Source of the DNA: Psychrobacillus sp044762745
GTDB lineage: Bacteria; Bacillota; Bacilli; Bacillales_A; Planococcaceae
Reading direction: 5' to 3'
DNA length: 64,000 bases
Assembly (NCBI RefSeq): GCF_044762745.1
Contig: NZ_JBIWEX010000024.1
Location: 1-64,000, forward strand
The translations under genes and the position numbers were made by a program. How positions within the stretch are numbered: the stretch's first letter is position 1; each line of letters begins with the position of its first letter. This document shows positions 6,476-15,427 of this stretch, in pieces. The notes under the pieces were generated by a model. It had not been told where the DNA came from and did not search any database. It was given only the letters and a program-made list of their open reading frames with translations.

Positions 6476-6853
6476 GTGAATCTGAAAAACAGATTTCACA
6501 GAAAATTGTTCATGGGAATTAGTTTGTTATTTATTGCATTGGTCGGGTATGAAGTTTATAGTGCATTCTTTGATAAGAATAGGTTACCGACAGAAGAATA
6601 TTTCACAGAAGAGACATCGCCTGATGGAAAATACACCGTAAAAGCATATGCGATGGAGGTGCTTGAACGTCTTATGTTGTTCGTGGTGAATTGATCTTTA
6701 ATATTTATTGGGATTATCGAGAAAGTACCGCAAATATTACTTGGATGGACAATAATACATTAATGTAACGGGCATACATTAGATGTAGCAAATGATAAAT
6801 TTGATTTTGTAATCAATAACAGTTACTCAATTAAAGGGCTATTCTTTTTCTGA
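6476..6853 (+). pseudogene. Frameshifted DUF5412-like membrane-anchored protein
   Basis: Starts at a GTG and encodes an N-terminal anchor (about 11-30) followed by NRLPTEEYFTEETSPDGKYTVKAYA, which resembles DUF5412 proteins. The frame then shifts. In another frame TSYVVRGELIFNIYWDYRES and ITWMDNNTLM continue the family pattern, and after a second shift NGHTLDVANDKFDFVINN completes it. At least two frameshifts and an in-frame stop separate the pieces, so the gene is dead unless the sequence has errors. It begins 72 bp beyond the Tn7-like right end. Confidence 0.65.
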
Positions 6854-7103
6854 AGCTCCTTTAACAGACTTTATGCGAATATAGTCAATCTATAGTTTCC
6901 TATTGATTTTGTATAGAGATAAATTTTCGAAGGACTTCGAAACATTAGACTATAATATTTCATTTAGTTAAATAGCAATGCCATCAAGATAAGTATTTGA
7001 ATATTATTTTCAACAACGTAATAAGCAATTTCAAATAACATTTGGCATTATTACGCTGATTCCTACTTTTAAACGTTATTTAAAGTTTAAATCGCTTAAT
7101 ACT

Positions 7104-7742
7104 CTAATACTGTCCTTTCCTACCAATAATCTCCAGAGTAAAATTCATGTCTTTATATAAATGTTCGGCCATTAGTTCGCCGGCAAGTTGTTCATTCCTA
7201 TTCTTAATGGCTTTATGAATTTCTTCATGCTCATCTATTAAATGTGGACGATTATATATATCAAGCCTTAAGCTAAACAAATAGAAAATTGTCTGAGCTT
7301 TTTCTAATCTTTCAATCATTAATGGATTTTGGCATTCATTTATAATTAATTCATGAAAGCGTTGGTTTGCATTATATATTTTTTTAGACTGTCCTTCCAT
7401 AAGCGAATGACGAGATTTCTTTATCGTATTCTCAAGTTCTATTATTATTTCTGTTGTCATATTTCTCGCTGCTCTTTTTGCTGCAAAACTTTCTAGTGCT
7501 ATGCGCATCTCATATATGTATATCAAATCCTGTGCAGTGGGACTATAGATATGCTTATTTTTAATTAAACCTTCTTGCTCTAGTCTTTTAATTGCTTCAC
7601 GAATTGGTGTACGACTAACACCAATCTCATCCGCAAGACGTTCTTCTATGAGCTTCATTCCACCTTTATAAGTTCCATCCAGCATACGTTCTTGAATGTA
7701 TTCGTAAGCCATTTTTTGTGCATTCGTTTTGTTTGAAACCAT
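7104..7742 (-). CDS. GntR-family transcriptional regulator, FCD subclass
   Basis: 212 residues: an N-terminal winged helix (about 8-72; LADEIGVSRTPIREAIKRLEQEGLI is the recognition region) and an all-helical FCD ligand domain (about 80-205). The usual metal-site Asp before FH is Asn here (NQRFHELI), with later histidines retained (RPHLIDEHEEIH). FCD regulators usually sense organic acids or amino-acid-derived ligands and repress neighbouring catabolic genes. No obvious target adjoins it, so the ligand is unknown. It is monocistronic, between non-coding stretches of about 250 bp in which I see nothing. Confidence 0.88.
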   Translation of the reverse strand: MVSNKTNAQKMAYEYIQERMLDGTYKGGMKLIEERLADEIGVSRTPIREAIKRLEQEGLIKNKHIYSPTAQDLIYIYEMRIALESFAAKRAARNMTTEIIIELENTIKKSRHSLMEGQSKKIYNANQRFHELIINECQNPLMIERLEKAQTIFYLFSLRLDIYNRPHLIDEHEEIHKAIKNRNEQLAGELMAEHLYKDMNFTLEIIGRKGQY

Positions 7743-7986
7743 ATCTTTACCCCTTGAAATTATTTTAATTAAATACTCACCTATTATACTTTATAAATTA
7801 TTTTTTTTGAAGAATACTACATCCTAAGTTAAAAGATTACTTACTTTAGACTAGTGGTGAGTTTTACATCTTTGAAATGAATGGTTTCTTTTATTAGTAA
7901 TGCAAGTGTGTCGAGGTCTACACGACCCACGCTTGGTAATTAACCAACAATTTTAACATAGCCTTAAAAATAGAACTTGACTCTTT

Positions 7987-8757
7987 TCAATTTCTAACCT
8001 GACACACATACACCATAGAAATACTTTTCTCATTCAGCTCATTTTTATCCCAATCACCATATACTTCTAGAATTTCAAATCCATTGTTTTTAAGCATCCT
8101 TTCCATTTCGAGTGGAAATGAAAAACGCAAAGAAATACCATCTTGCTCTTTCGCTAGCAAGGCATGTCCTTCATAAATTTCCCGATTTGTATGACAATGT
8201 AAGATTTGTGTTAGTGAATCGTATTCATCCCGATGAAATTCAATAATTTGATTTCCTTCTATATCAATATACTTCTGTTCATATTCGTCCACTGCCGCCA
8301 ACTCATTTAATAAAGGATTCCGTGTATCAAATATAAAAAGTCCATCTTTTACTAGATGCTGCCGAACAGATTGTAATAAGGCATCTTGTACTTCATTTGT
8401 TAGAAAATGCTGAAAGGAATTCCCCGTCATAAAAACTAGTGAACCTTTTACGGGTATACTCAGCTGTGAGCAGTCTTGCAAAATAAATTCAATCGATACC
8501 ATTTGCTCTTTCGCCTTTTGTTTCGCACGTTCCAACATTCCCTCGTGTATGTCAACTCCAATTATTTGGAAGCCGCGTTTCGCCATAGGAATGGTGAGTC
8601 GACCTGTGCCACATGCCAATTCAATAATCGGTAAATCTGACTTGGCCCATTCTAGGATTATGTTTAAATCCTTCTGGTAACCTTCATAAAGATGGTCATA
8701 CATTTCAGGATCTGCGTATTTCTCCAAGTTCTCTTTAAATATATGTTTTTTACTCAT
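7987..8757 (-). CDS. Class I SAM-dependent methyltransferase
   Basis: 256 residues with SAM motif I IIELACGTGRLTIPMA (about 44-59), an acidic residue ending strand beta-2 (IIGVDIH), and a motif near 95 (FILQDCSQLSIP) placing it among Methyltransf_25/11 enzymes. It overlaps the 3' end of the upstream lipoprotein gene by 8 bp, so the two are translated together. The substrate is unknown. Confidence 0.85.
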   Translation of the reverse strand: MSKKHIFKENLEKYADPEMYDHLYEGYQKDLNIILEWAKSDLPIIELACGTGRLTIPMAKRGFQIIGVDIHEGMLERAKQKAKEQMVSIEFILQDCSQLSIPVKGSLVFMTGNSFQHFLTNEVQDALLQSVRQHLVKDGLFIFDTRNPLLNELAAVDEYEQKYIDIEGNQIIEFHRDEYDSLTQILHCHTNREIYEGHALLAKEQDGISLRFSFPLEMERMLKNNGFEILEVYGDWDKNELNEKSISMVYVCQVRN

Positions 8758-9499
8758 TCAAACTTCCATCTCCCATTATAAACGCACGAGTTAGTTGAAA
8801 AATTTTATCTTGTACTTCTTTCTTATTGTTATTTTTTGTTGAATATCCGACATGATAGAGATAATCGTTATAATATCCATATAATTCGTTAGCCGTGGTG
8901 ACTACTGTTACTAATCGTTTTTCCTTCTCATCGAACGAATAATATCTATAAGTCAGTGCGCCATCTGTTGTAATCACTTGGTGAAAAATCGGGATATCGT
9001 CGATTAATTTTTCTTTTCTTAATTCGTTCCCTACAGTATCCGCTTGTTCTTTCGAAAAATCATATTTATCCAGTGGATTTTCATCTACTTCTGTAACGGA
9101 TAGGATAAAAAACTCTTCTGGTTGTTCATACTCATTATTGTGAAGATAAGTGAACTGGAGTTGATTTTGCAAATTTCCCTTTTCATTTATTGAAGTAACG
9201 AGATATGCCTTTTGTTCATTTACTTCAAAAGGTAATTTTTTTGGATCAATAGGATGAACCGTATTTTGGATGGAATTAGGTGCAACATTCAGCATTTCAT
9301 CTATTGGTAATGGCATATAATATGCTACATTTTTCCTTTCATCTTGTGCATCCACTGACTTAAAATACTCACTATACGAGAGACCAATCCCCGTCACTTT
9401 TGTTAAAGCTTCTTCTTCTTCTTTATTGGCACAGCCTATCACCGTGAAAACCATGATTAATAGGAGTAGAATCGGTTTAATTATTTTATTCCGAGTCAT
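8750..9499 (-). CDS. Putative lipoprotein of unknown function
   Basis: 249 residues. The N-terminal signal peptide ends in a lipobox (VIGC, Cys at about 23), so it is predicted to be anchored to the outer face of the membrane. The rest is a soluble domain rich in charged residues with no motif I recognise. It overlaps the 61-residue membrane-protein gene before it by 4 bp (ATGA) and the methyltransferase gene after it by 8 bp, forming a tight three-gene unit. Confidence 0.7.
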   Translation of the reverse strand: MTRNKIIKPILLLLIMVFTVIGCANKEEEEALTKVTGIGLSYSEYFKSVDAQDERKNVAYYMPLPIDEMLNVAPNSIQNTVHPIDPKKLPFEVNEQKAYLVTSINEKGNLQNQLQFTYLHNNEYEQPEEFFILSVTEVDENPLDKYDFSKEQADTVGNELRKEKLIDDIPIFHQVITTDGALTYRYYSFDEKEKRLVTVVTTANELYGYYNDYLYHVGYSTKNNNKKEVQDKIFQLTRAFIMGDGSLNE

Positions 9500-9681
9500 T
9501 TGAAATCTATTCTTTCATTGATTTTTTCTTTATTCGCTTTTAACATTTCCTTTAAAGTGGAATGTATATTTGTTAGGCTAATCAAAATAAGCCCTAACAT
9601 CACAAAAGTAACAACTTCACCTGTTATAAAAGAAATAATGCCTAACACTACAAAATATAAAGTATATAGCCAATTATTCAT
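9496..9681 (-). CDS. Small two-helix membrane protein
   Basis: 61 residues with two membrane helices (about 4-21 and 24-42) and a basic tail. It is first in a tight unit with the lipoprotein and methyltransferase genes through a 4-bp ATGA overlap, which is the main evidence that it is real. Function unknown. Confidence 0.6.
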   Translation of the reverse strand: MNNWLYTLYFVVLGIISFITGEVVTFVMLGLILISLTNIHSTLKEMLKANKEKINERIDFK

Positions 9682-9707
9682 TATCCAATCACTCTCTTCT
9701 TATTTAA

Positions 9708-9842
9708 TTAGTAAAAATGTTTCCACATACGAACTATTATTCTTGGTATGAAAATTACTATATTCCAAATCACTTCTGCTAGAATGGATTCACTTATATC
9801 TTTCAGAATGTTTTTAAACTTCTTCATTCGCATTGCTTTCAT
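9708..9842 (-). CDS. Short amphipathic membrane protein
   Basis: A 44-residue frame with a GGGGAGTGAGG ribosome site. A basic N-terminus is followed by ILAEVIWNIVIFIPRIIVRMWKHFY, an amphipathic to transmembrane helix ending in aromatic and basic residues. Similar short proteins occur in Bacillota without known roles. It sits between two minus-strand membrane-protein genes in a gap that would otherwise be unexplained. Confidence 0.55.
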   Translation of the reverse strand: MKAMRMKKFKNILKDISESILAEVIWNIVIFIPRIIVRMWKHFY

Positions 9843-9866
9843 TTCTGTATCCTCACTCCCCTTAGT

Positions 9867-10259
9867 TTATACAAATAAATTTTTAGAAATATGAAAAGCA
9901 AGTATTAGAAGAATCGGAATCCAAATTGCAAAAGTGAATTGATAATAGTGTTCGTTAGATTCTTTCGCATATCGTCTAGCTATAAATCCCCTGAAGCCAT
10001 ATAAGACTAACATATATATTGCAAGCCATAAATACATTGGAATTGGATTAATAGGATGAAAGTTTCCATTCTCGTATCTCGATATATTCGCCAAAACACA
10101 ACCAATTACAGCGATTATGACAAGTAGAACTTCGGTAAAAGTTCTCTTATTACCTTTCAGCTTCTTAGGAAGCTGAAACTTCTTTTTAATAAATCGTTCT
10201 AGCATTATGGTACTAAAAATTAATAGACTATAAATCAAAATAATTGCTACCCATTGCAT
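9867..10259 (-). CDS. DUF4181-like membrane protein
   Basis: 130 residues with about four membrane helices (about 3-20, 43-62, 72-90, 106-127) and a short basic segment FIKKKFQLPKKLKG after the first helix. Layout and length fit DUF4181 proteins of Bacillales, whose function is not known. No ribosome site stronger than AAGGTGAT is seen upstream. Confidence 0.6.
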   Translation of the reverse strand: MQWVAIILIYSLLIFSTIMLERFIKKKFQLPKKLKGNKRTFTEVLLVIIAVIGCVLANISRYENGNFHPINPIPMYLWLAIYMLVLYGFRGFIARRYAKESNEHYYQFTFAIWIPILLILAFHISKNLFV

Positions 10260-10370
10260 ATTTAAATCACCTTTTCCAACCGGAAGAACTTTCTATTTAT
10301 TATACTATTTAAAATGGGGATAAGTTTCATTTGTTTGAATTTTCCTTCAAGCATACAAGATGAATGAACA

Positions 10371-10400
10371 AAAAAACAACCCCTTTATAAAAGGGATTGC
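10371..10400 (-). terminator. Terminator of the gabT/amino-acid ABC operon
   Basis: On the minus strand CAATCCCTTT, a short loop, AAAGGGGTTG and a run of seven T follow the ATPase gene stop. The stem has 9-10 pairs. Confidence 0.85.
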
Positions 10401-10410
10401 TCGGCATCTA

Positions 10411-11133
10411 CTATAAAACTTTCTCTAAAAACTCTTTAGCACGAGCAGATTTTGGCTCTGTGAAAAACTGAGCAGGTGGCGTATCTTCCACAAGTTGACC
10501 ACCATCTAAGAATAATATTCGATCTGCTACTTCACGTGCAAAGTTCATTTCATGGGTTACAATTATCATCGTCATACCTGAATCAGCAAGTGACTTCATT
10601 ACCTCAAGAACTTCCTTTACCATCTCTGGATCAAGTGCTGACGTTGGCTCATCAAATAACATAACAGAAGGATTCATCGCTAATGCACGCGCAATAGCTA
10701 CACGTTGCTTTTGCCCACCTGATAAGCGGTTTGGATAGGCGTCACGTTTCTCATAAAGACCAACCTGACGTAATAGCGCATCTGCTTTTGCAATCGCTTC
10801 TGTTTTCGAAATACCTTGCACATTTCTTGGTGCATACGTAATGTTCTCAAGTACCGTTTTATGAGGGAACAAGTAGAAATGTTGGAATACCATCCCTACA
10901 TTTTCACGTACTTTCATAATGTTTGTGCGTTTGTCCGTTACAACATCTTTGCCAATCGTAATGACGCCATTCGTAGGCTCTTCTAATAAGTTTATGCAAC
11001 GTAAAAATGTTGACTTTCCAGAGCCGGATGGACCGATGATTGCAATTACTTCTTTTTCTTTAATTTCAGTTGAAATGCCTTTTAGCACTTCATTTTTACC
11101 GAATGATTTGTGTAAATTCTCTACTTTAATCAC
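10411..11133 (-). CDS. Polar amino-acid ABC transporter ATP-binding protein (GlnQ/ArtM type)
   Basis: 240 residues with Walker A GPSGSGKST (about 33-41), Q-loop VFQHFYLFPH, signature LSGGQKQR, Walker B VMLFDEPTSALD and the H-loop histidine in IVTHEM. The LFPHKTVLENI and EDTPPAQFF features place it in the polar amino-acid (PAAT) family. It overlaps the permease gene by 8 bp and is the last gene of the operon gabT - binding protein - permease - ATPase. The substrate is probably a cationic or polar amino acid or related amine donor (inference). Confidence 0.93.
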   Translation of the reverse strand: MIKVENLHKSFGKNEVLKGISTEIKEKEVIAIIGPSGSGKSTFLRCINLLEEPTNGVITIGKDVVTDKRTNIMKVRENVGMVFQHFYLFPHKTVLENITYAPRNVQGISKTEAIAKADALLRQVGLYEKRDAYPNRLSGGQKQRVAIARALAMNPSVMLFDEPTSALDPEMVKEVLEVMKSLADSGMTMIIVTHEMNFAREVADRILFLDGGQLVEDTPPAQFFTEPKSARAKEFLEKVL

Positions 11134-11782
11134 TTCTACTCATCCTCTTTTCTAGCTTTTTACCAAGGAATGTTAAAATGAGCGTCATAATGTAATAAAT
11201 CACACCAGCAATCATTAAAGCCTCTAAATAATGATAATTTGAACCACCAACAACATAAGCACGGCGCATAATATCTAAAGCACCGATTACCGTTACAATT
11301 GCAGATTCTTTATTTAATGTGATAAATTCATTCATTAATGATGGCATAATATTTTTCATCGCCTGCGGTAAGATAATGTCCTTCATCATTTTTGAATAGG
11401 GAATACCTAATGCAAGTGATGCTTCTTGCTGACCTTTATCGACCGCATTAATACCACCTCTGATAATTTCTGAAATATATGCACCAGAGTTTAAACCAAA
11501 TGCAAGAATAGCTGCTGGCATTGGATCAATATTAATATCAAAAAGCTGTGGAATTGCGTAGTAAATAATCATTAATTGTAAGACAAGCGGAGTTCCACGG
11601 AAAATGGATGTATAAAAATCTGCTATTAACCGTAGTACTGCAATTTTTCCGATTTTGCAAAGTGCCAGTAAAATACCAAGCACCATTCCTAGTATAGTTG
11701 CCCCAATAACGATTTGGAGCGTAACACCTATTCCCTTTAATATATAAGGAATAGAGGGAACGACTGCACTAAAATCTAACAT
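11126..11782 (-). CDS. Polar amino-acid ABC transporter permease
   Basis: 218 residues with five predicted membrane helices and the HisM/GlnP-type N-terminal signature (GIGVTLQIVIGATILGMVLG). The EAA coupling loop EASLALGIPYSKMMKDIILPQAMKNIMPS is at about 138-166. One permease gene is present, so a homodimer is expected. It lies between the binding-protein and ATPase genes. Confidence 0.93.
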   Translation of the reverse strand: MLDFSAVVPSIPYILKGIGVTLQIVIGATILGMVLGILLALCKIGKIAVLRLIADFYTSIFRGTPLVLQLMIIYYAIPQLFDINIDPMPAAILAFGLNSGAYISEIIRGGINAVDKGQQEASLALGIPYSKMMKDIILPQAMKNIMPSLMNEFITLNKESAIVTVIGALDIMRRAYVVGGSNYHYLEALMIAGVIYYIMTLILTFLGKKLEKRMSRSD

Positions 11783-11827
11783 ATCGTTGCCCTCCTTTCT
11801 TTTCGAACTATTTAAATGAAGTTGAAG

Positions 11828-12625
11828 TTATTCTGCTTCTACTACAAACCATTTCTGTCTTAATTCTTCTATTTTACCGCTATCGATTAATTCTTGAATT
11901 GCTTGGTCAAATTGCGCTTTTAGTTCGCTACCTTTTGGAAATACAGCTGCTTTATAGTCCACATCGTCAACCTCAACAGGGAAATAAGTTAAATCTGGAT
12001 TTCGCTTTACATAGTTTTCAGCTACAATATCTTCAATAATTGCAGCATCAAAGCGTTTCGTCATTAATTCCTGTACTACTTCTGGGATTAAGTTTCGGCT
12101 TTCTACTTTCATATCTACCGTTTTTGCCACTTCTTTTGCAAGATCTTCTTGAATAGACGAAATTTGTGCACCTACTGTTTTACCAGCTAAATCTTCTAAT
12201 GTTTTTATACCACTATCTTTTTTCGTAACAACCATTTGCTGCGTTTCATTATATGGTTGCGAGAAGTCTACTACTTTTTCACGATCTGGGTTTGGACTCA
12301 TACCCGCTAAAACGAAATCTACTTTGCCAGCTTGTATTGCTGGGATTAAGCCGTTGAAGTCGATATTTTCAACTTTCATTTCAAAACCTAGTTTTTCAGC
12401 GATTAAATTTGCAAGGTCAATGTCAAATCCAATAATTTCTTCCCCTTGTGCTGTGTCAACATACTCGAATGGTGGATAGTCTGCAGATGTACCCATTATT
12501 AATACTTTTTTGTCCTCTGTTGTTCCTTCACTACCGGATGATTTTCCGTTGTCTGACTTAGTACCACAAGCTGCTAGTAAAGCCATTATTAGTACTAGCA
12601 TGATCATAAATAATTTATTTTTCAT
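11828..12625 (-). CDS. Amino-acid ABC transporter substrate-binding lipoprotein
   Basis: About 265 residues from the ATG at 12625, which has a GGAAGGGA site. A longer frame starting at 12667 would overlap the aminotransferase gene and delay the signal peptide, so I reject it. The lipobox is LLAACG (Cys at about 20), followed by a type II periplasmic-binding fold (SBP_bac_3): ADYPPFEYVD, IGFDIDLANLIAEKLG and VDFVLAGMSPNPDREKVVDFSQPY. The gap to the aminotransferase stop is 4 bp, so expression is coupled. Confidence 0.9.
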   Translation of the reverse strand: MKNKLFMIMLVLIMALLAACGTKSDNGKSSGSEGTTEDKKVLIMGTSADYPPFEYVDTAQGEEIIGFDIDLANLIAEKLGFEMKVENIDFNGLIPAIQAGKVDFVLAGMSPNPDREKVVDFSQPYNETQQMVVTKKDSGIKTLEDLAGKTVGAQISSIQEDLAKEVAKTVDMKVESRNLIPEVVQELMTKRFDAAIIEDIVAENYVKRNPDLTYFPVEVDDVDYKAAVFPKGSELKAQFDQAIQELIDSGKIEELRQKWFVVEAE

Positions 12626-12629
12626 TCTA

Positions 12630-13943
12630 TTATTTCCCTTCCATATAACGATTAATTGCCTTTTCAAGCATTTTTAAACCGTCATCTATTTGTTCTTTTG
12701 TTATTGTTAAAGGTGGAATCATTCGAATGACTTCCCCTTCGTTACCACATAAATAGAAAAGCACGCCTTCTTCTAATGCATAATCCAGAATTTTCATTAC
12801 TGCTTGTCCATCGATCTTACCCGTTTCTGGATTGGAAATTTCAATTCCTATCATTAACCCCACTGAACGAATATCGCTAATAATTGGATATTTTGTCTGA
12901 AGTTTTTTTAACTGTTCCGTTGCGTAAGCTCCAACAACCTTTGAGTTTTCCACAAGGTTTTCTTCGTGAAGTATTTCTAGAGTTGTTAAAGCAACTGAAC
13001 ATGCAATAGGATTTCCCCCAAATGTGGTACCATGCATTCCGAGTGGCCATTTTTTCATTAATTCTTTGGAAGCGACAGTTGCACTTAATGGTAGACCGGA
13101 TGCAATGCCTTTTGCGATTGCCATAATGTCCGGTGTTACGCCAAAGTATTGTGCAGCAAACCATTCGCCAGTACGACCGAAGCCTGTTTGCACTTCATCG
13201 AAAATTAATAAAATACCATGCTCATCACAGATTTCTCTAATTTTCTTTACCCATGCTTTCGGAGGAATGATATATCCACCTTCCCCAAGTACTGGCTCTA
13301 AAATGACGCAAGCCACTTCTTCAGGTGTCACTTGGTGTTTAAAAAGACGTGAAAAATCCTTCTCTAGCTGTTCTACGCAGTAAACTTCAGGGTCCACTCT
13401 AGCTGGACAACCTTTTACATCCGCATATGGAATTTGATAAGACAAATGCGATGGCTGTAAAAACTTACGATATTTACTTTTCGATGTTGTCACACCTAAC
13501 GCCCCAAGGGAACGACCGTGGAAGCAACCAGTAAATGAAACAACATACGGGCGCTCTGTTACGAATTTCGCAAGTTTTAAAGCACCTTCTATTGCCTCCG
13601 TCCCGCTATTTGCAAAGAAAAAACAATCTAAATTTCCTGGTAAAACATCGCCTAGATTTTTGGATAGCTTTAAAATAGATTCGTACATAATAACGCCAGA
13701 TGGACCATGTACAAGATGATCCGCCGCATCCTTAATGCTTTGTACAACTTTTGGATGACGATGCCCTGTATTAGCTACCGCAATTCCCGATGTAAAATCC
13801 AAATAGGTTTTGCCGTCTGCACCGTAGTAGTAGCAACCTTCTTCCTTCACAATAGGAATATTTGGGTGATCTTTTGCCATACTTGGTGCCAAATAATCTC
13901 CCATATTATCATATAATTCTAACCAGTTACTCAAACTGCTCAC
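12630..13943 (-). CDS. gabT: Class III aminotransferase, probably 4-aminobutyrate/ornithine type
   Basis: 437 residues, full length for the GabT family. Visible features: NSGTEAIEGALKLAK for PLP phosphate binding, FDEVQTGFGRTGEWFA containing the Asp that pairs with the PLP nitrogen, the Schiff-base lysine in IAKGIASGLPLSA (about 275), and HGTTFGGNPIAC. It transfers an amino group from an omega-amino donor to 2-oxoglutarate. It heads an operon with a polar amino-acid ABC importer, so the transporter may feed its amine donor. GabT is the closest label, but related class III enzymes (ornithine, beta-alanine, putrescine) cannot be excluded. Confidence 0.75.
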   Translation of the reverse strand: MSSLSNWLELYDNMGDYLAPSMAKDHPNIPIVKEEGCYYYGADGKTYLDFTSGIAVANTGHRHPKVVQSIKDAADHLVHGPSGVIMYESILKLSKNLGDVLPGNLDCFFFANSGTEAIEGALKLAKFVTERPYVVSFTGCFHGRSLGALGVTTSKSKYRKFLQPSHLSYQIPYADVKGCPARVDPEVYCVEQLEKDFSRLFKHQVTPEEVACVILEPVLGEGGYIIPPKAWVKKIREICDEHGILLIFDEVQTGFGRTGEWFAAQYFGVTPDIMAIAKGIASGLPLSATVASKELMKKWPLGMHGTTFGGNPIACSVALTTLEILHEENLVENSKVVGAYATEQLKKLQTKYPIISDIRSVGLMIGIEISNPETGKIDGQAVMKILDYALEEGVLFYLCGNEGEVIRMIPPLTITKEQIDDGLKMLEKAINRYMEGK

Positions 13944-14227
13944 CTTCGCTTTTCCTAAGTTATTCTAGTTGATAACAAAGAGTTAAACGCTAACTATTAA
14001 TAGCATAAAATGTCTTGTTCGACTTCGATTACTTTTTTGATATGTATACAATATAGACCCTTGTGTATAAATATTCAACAAGTTTTTTTGTGAAATCAAA
14101 AGTTTTAATTGCTCCAATCTTCAGTCTCCTGTTAAGGGAATATTAAGACCGTAGGGGGACGCCACTAGGCTTCCAGCTGTTGGTCTGTAATCAGATCTCA
14201 CATCCAAAAACAATACAAAAATATGTC

Positions 14228-14255
14228 ATCCATTTTTTCAGGGCAAAAAATGGAT
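14228..14255. other. AT-rich perfect hairpin in a 515-bp gap
   Basis: ATCCATTTTTT and AAAAAATGGAT form an 11-bp stem around CAGGGC. It lies between gabT and cwlJ, together with the terminator at 14334. The rest of the gap (13944-14458) shows no gene, T-box or riboswitch signature to me. Confidence 0.45.
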
Positions 14256-14333
14256 CTAAAAATAATAGAGTCGCGTCTGTTTTATGCTTTCGCTGCCTTG
14301 GATAATGCGAGCACAAACTGTTTAATATATAAA

Positions 14334-14366
14334 AAAGGGAGTACCCGTTAACCAGGAACTCCCTTT
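14334..14366. terminator. Terminator after cwlJ
   Basis: AAAGGGAGT...ACTCCCTTT with a 15-base loop. The stem is flanked by A and T runs, so it can work in both directions. On the minus strand it lies about 90 bp past the cwlJ stop. Confidence 0.75.
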
Positions 14367-14458
14367 CTATTTCGTGAGAAAAAATAGGTTGCAGTTAGGT
14401 TTTAAGCTTTTTTTCAACTGACAACTGTTGGGTTGCATCGAATGAAAACAGTACCTAC

Positions 14459-14899
14459 CTACCCCCTATAAACACTATCACATGTTCCTGGTGCAGGTTC
14501 ATAGAAACAATGTTGTTTATATTGACCAGTAAAAGGTTGATCGTACCATGTTGGAGGGCATGGACCATATGGATTAAAGTACCAAAGCGCATATTTTGCT
14601 GGGTGGTCTCGCCAAAAATCCAAAACCTTTTTGGCTAAATTTTTTTCGACACCTCTCGCTCTTTGATAAAACAAATTACCTTTCTGAACAGCTTCAAAAG
14701 AAAAATTTCCTCCTTGTACATGAAAGATGACATCTTCAATTGATCTTAAATCACTAAAGTCTATACAATCGGCTATAACACGATTAACAATTACATTTCC
14801 AACATATAACATTCCTTGCTGTCCTTCAGCTTCTGCTTCTGCCCTCATCATCCTTGCCACTAAGTCAACGTCTGAACTTTTGTACTGTACTCTTGGCAT
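14459..14899 (-). CDS. cwlJ: CwlJ-type spore cortex-lytic hydrolase
   Basis: 146 residues covering one Hydrolase_2 (SleB/CwlJ catalytic) domain. The catalytic Glu lies in VARMMRAEAEAEGQQGMLYVGNVIVNR, and the C-terminal half carries the characteristic HPAKYALWYFNPYGPCPPTWY and GQYKQHCFY. There is no signal peptide or peptidoglycan-binding domain, as in CwlJ rather than SleB. The enzyme degrades cortex peptidoglycan during germination. A GAGGTG site precedes the ATG, and CATACTAT upstream resembles a sigma-E -10 element (weak). It supports a spore-forming host. Confidence 0.88.
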   Translation of the reverse strand: MPRVQYKSSDVDLVARMMRAEAEAEGQQGMLYVGNVIVNRVIADCIDFSDLRSIEDVIFHVQGGNFSFEAVQKGNLFYQRARGVEKNLAKKVLDFWRDHPAKYALWYFNPYGPCPPTWYDQPFTGQYKQHCFYEPAPGTCDSVYRG

Positions 14900-15025
14900 T
14901 TATTCACCTCAACTATATAGTATGAAAAAAAGCCTGCAATGATGTCATTGCTAGTAAAAAAAGAACAAAGTTCACAACCGTATCCACAAGTGGCTCACCC
15001 CATATCAATTTTATACCAATTCTTC

Positions 15026-15259
15026 CTATACGCTATTCCAATACAGTACTACTAAGAAACGTACCACATTATAGTACGCTTTTCTTGCTCTATTTCGTTT
15101 GTATTTAATATAATCAGCTTTCCTATCAGGAGTAACATTCGTATGTAAATCAATTTCGGAGTAATTATCAAAGATTCCTCTAGCTAAGTTTCTGTTCGAG
15201 TTTAAAGCTATTAACTTTATAATATAGATACCAAAAACCTGTAATATATTTCCAGAATA
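15026..15259 (-). other. Open stretch that may be a decayed gene
   Basis: 78 codons open on the minus strand without a plausible start codon or ribosome site. The translation (ILQVFGIYIIKLIALNSNR..., then TPDRKADYIKYKRNRARKA) has the composition of a real protein with a basic segment and a C-terminal hydrophobic segment. I do not recognise it. It may be the remnant of a longer gene. The rest of 14900-15361 shows nothing else. Confidence 0.3.
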
Positions 15260-15361
15260 TTAGTGTCTACTTATTTGTTAGCCTAAAAGGAAATTGCTAT
15301 ACATAGATACTGATTTACAAATGAAATTAGTAAATATATTTATACTATTCTGTTAATTGTG

Positions 15362-15387
15362 TATAATGTATTTGAGCGAACGCTCAA
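15362..15387 (+). promoter_or_regulatory. -10 element with overlapping TetR-type operator
   Basis: TATAAT at 15362-15367 is followed at 15372-15387 by the palindrome TTGAGCG-AA-CGCTCAA (7-bp arms). An operator just after the -10 would block transcription of the following two genes. The AGCG/CGCT arms are like those of TetR-family operators, but the regulator is not in the window. Confidence 0.55.
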
Positions 15388-15427
15388 TCATAATCTTTCA
15401 ATCAATGAATATAAGGAGGAATGACTT

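Noticed and set aside
14140..14220. Possible T-box or other riboswitch in the gabT-cwlJ gap
   Set aside because: No T-box core (GGTGGTACC-like) or paired leader structure placed before either gene; both flanking genes are transcribed on the minus strand, and no antiterminator was found.
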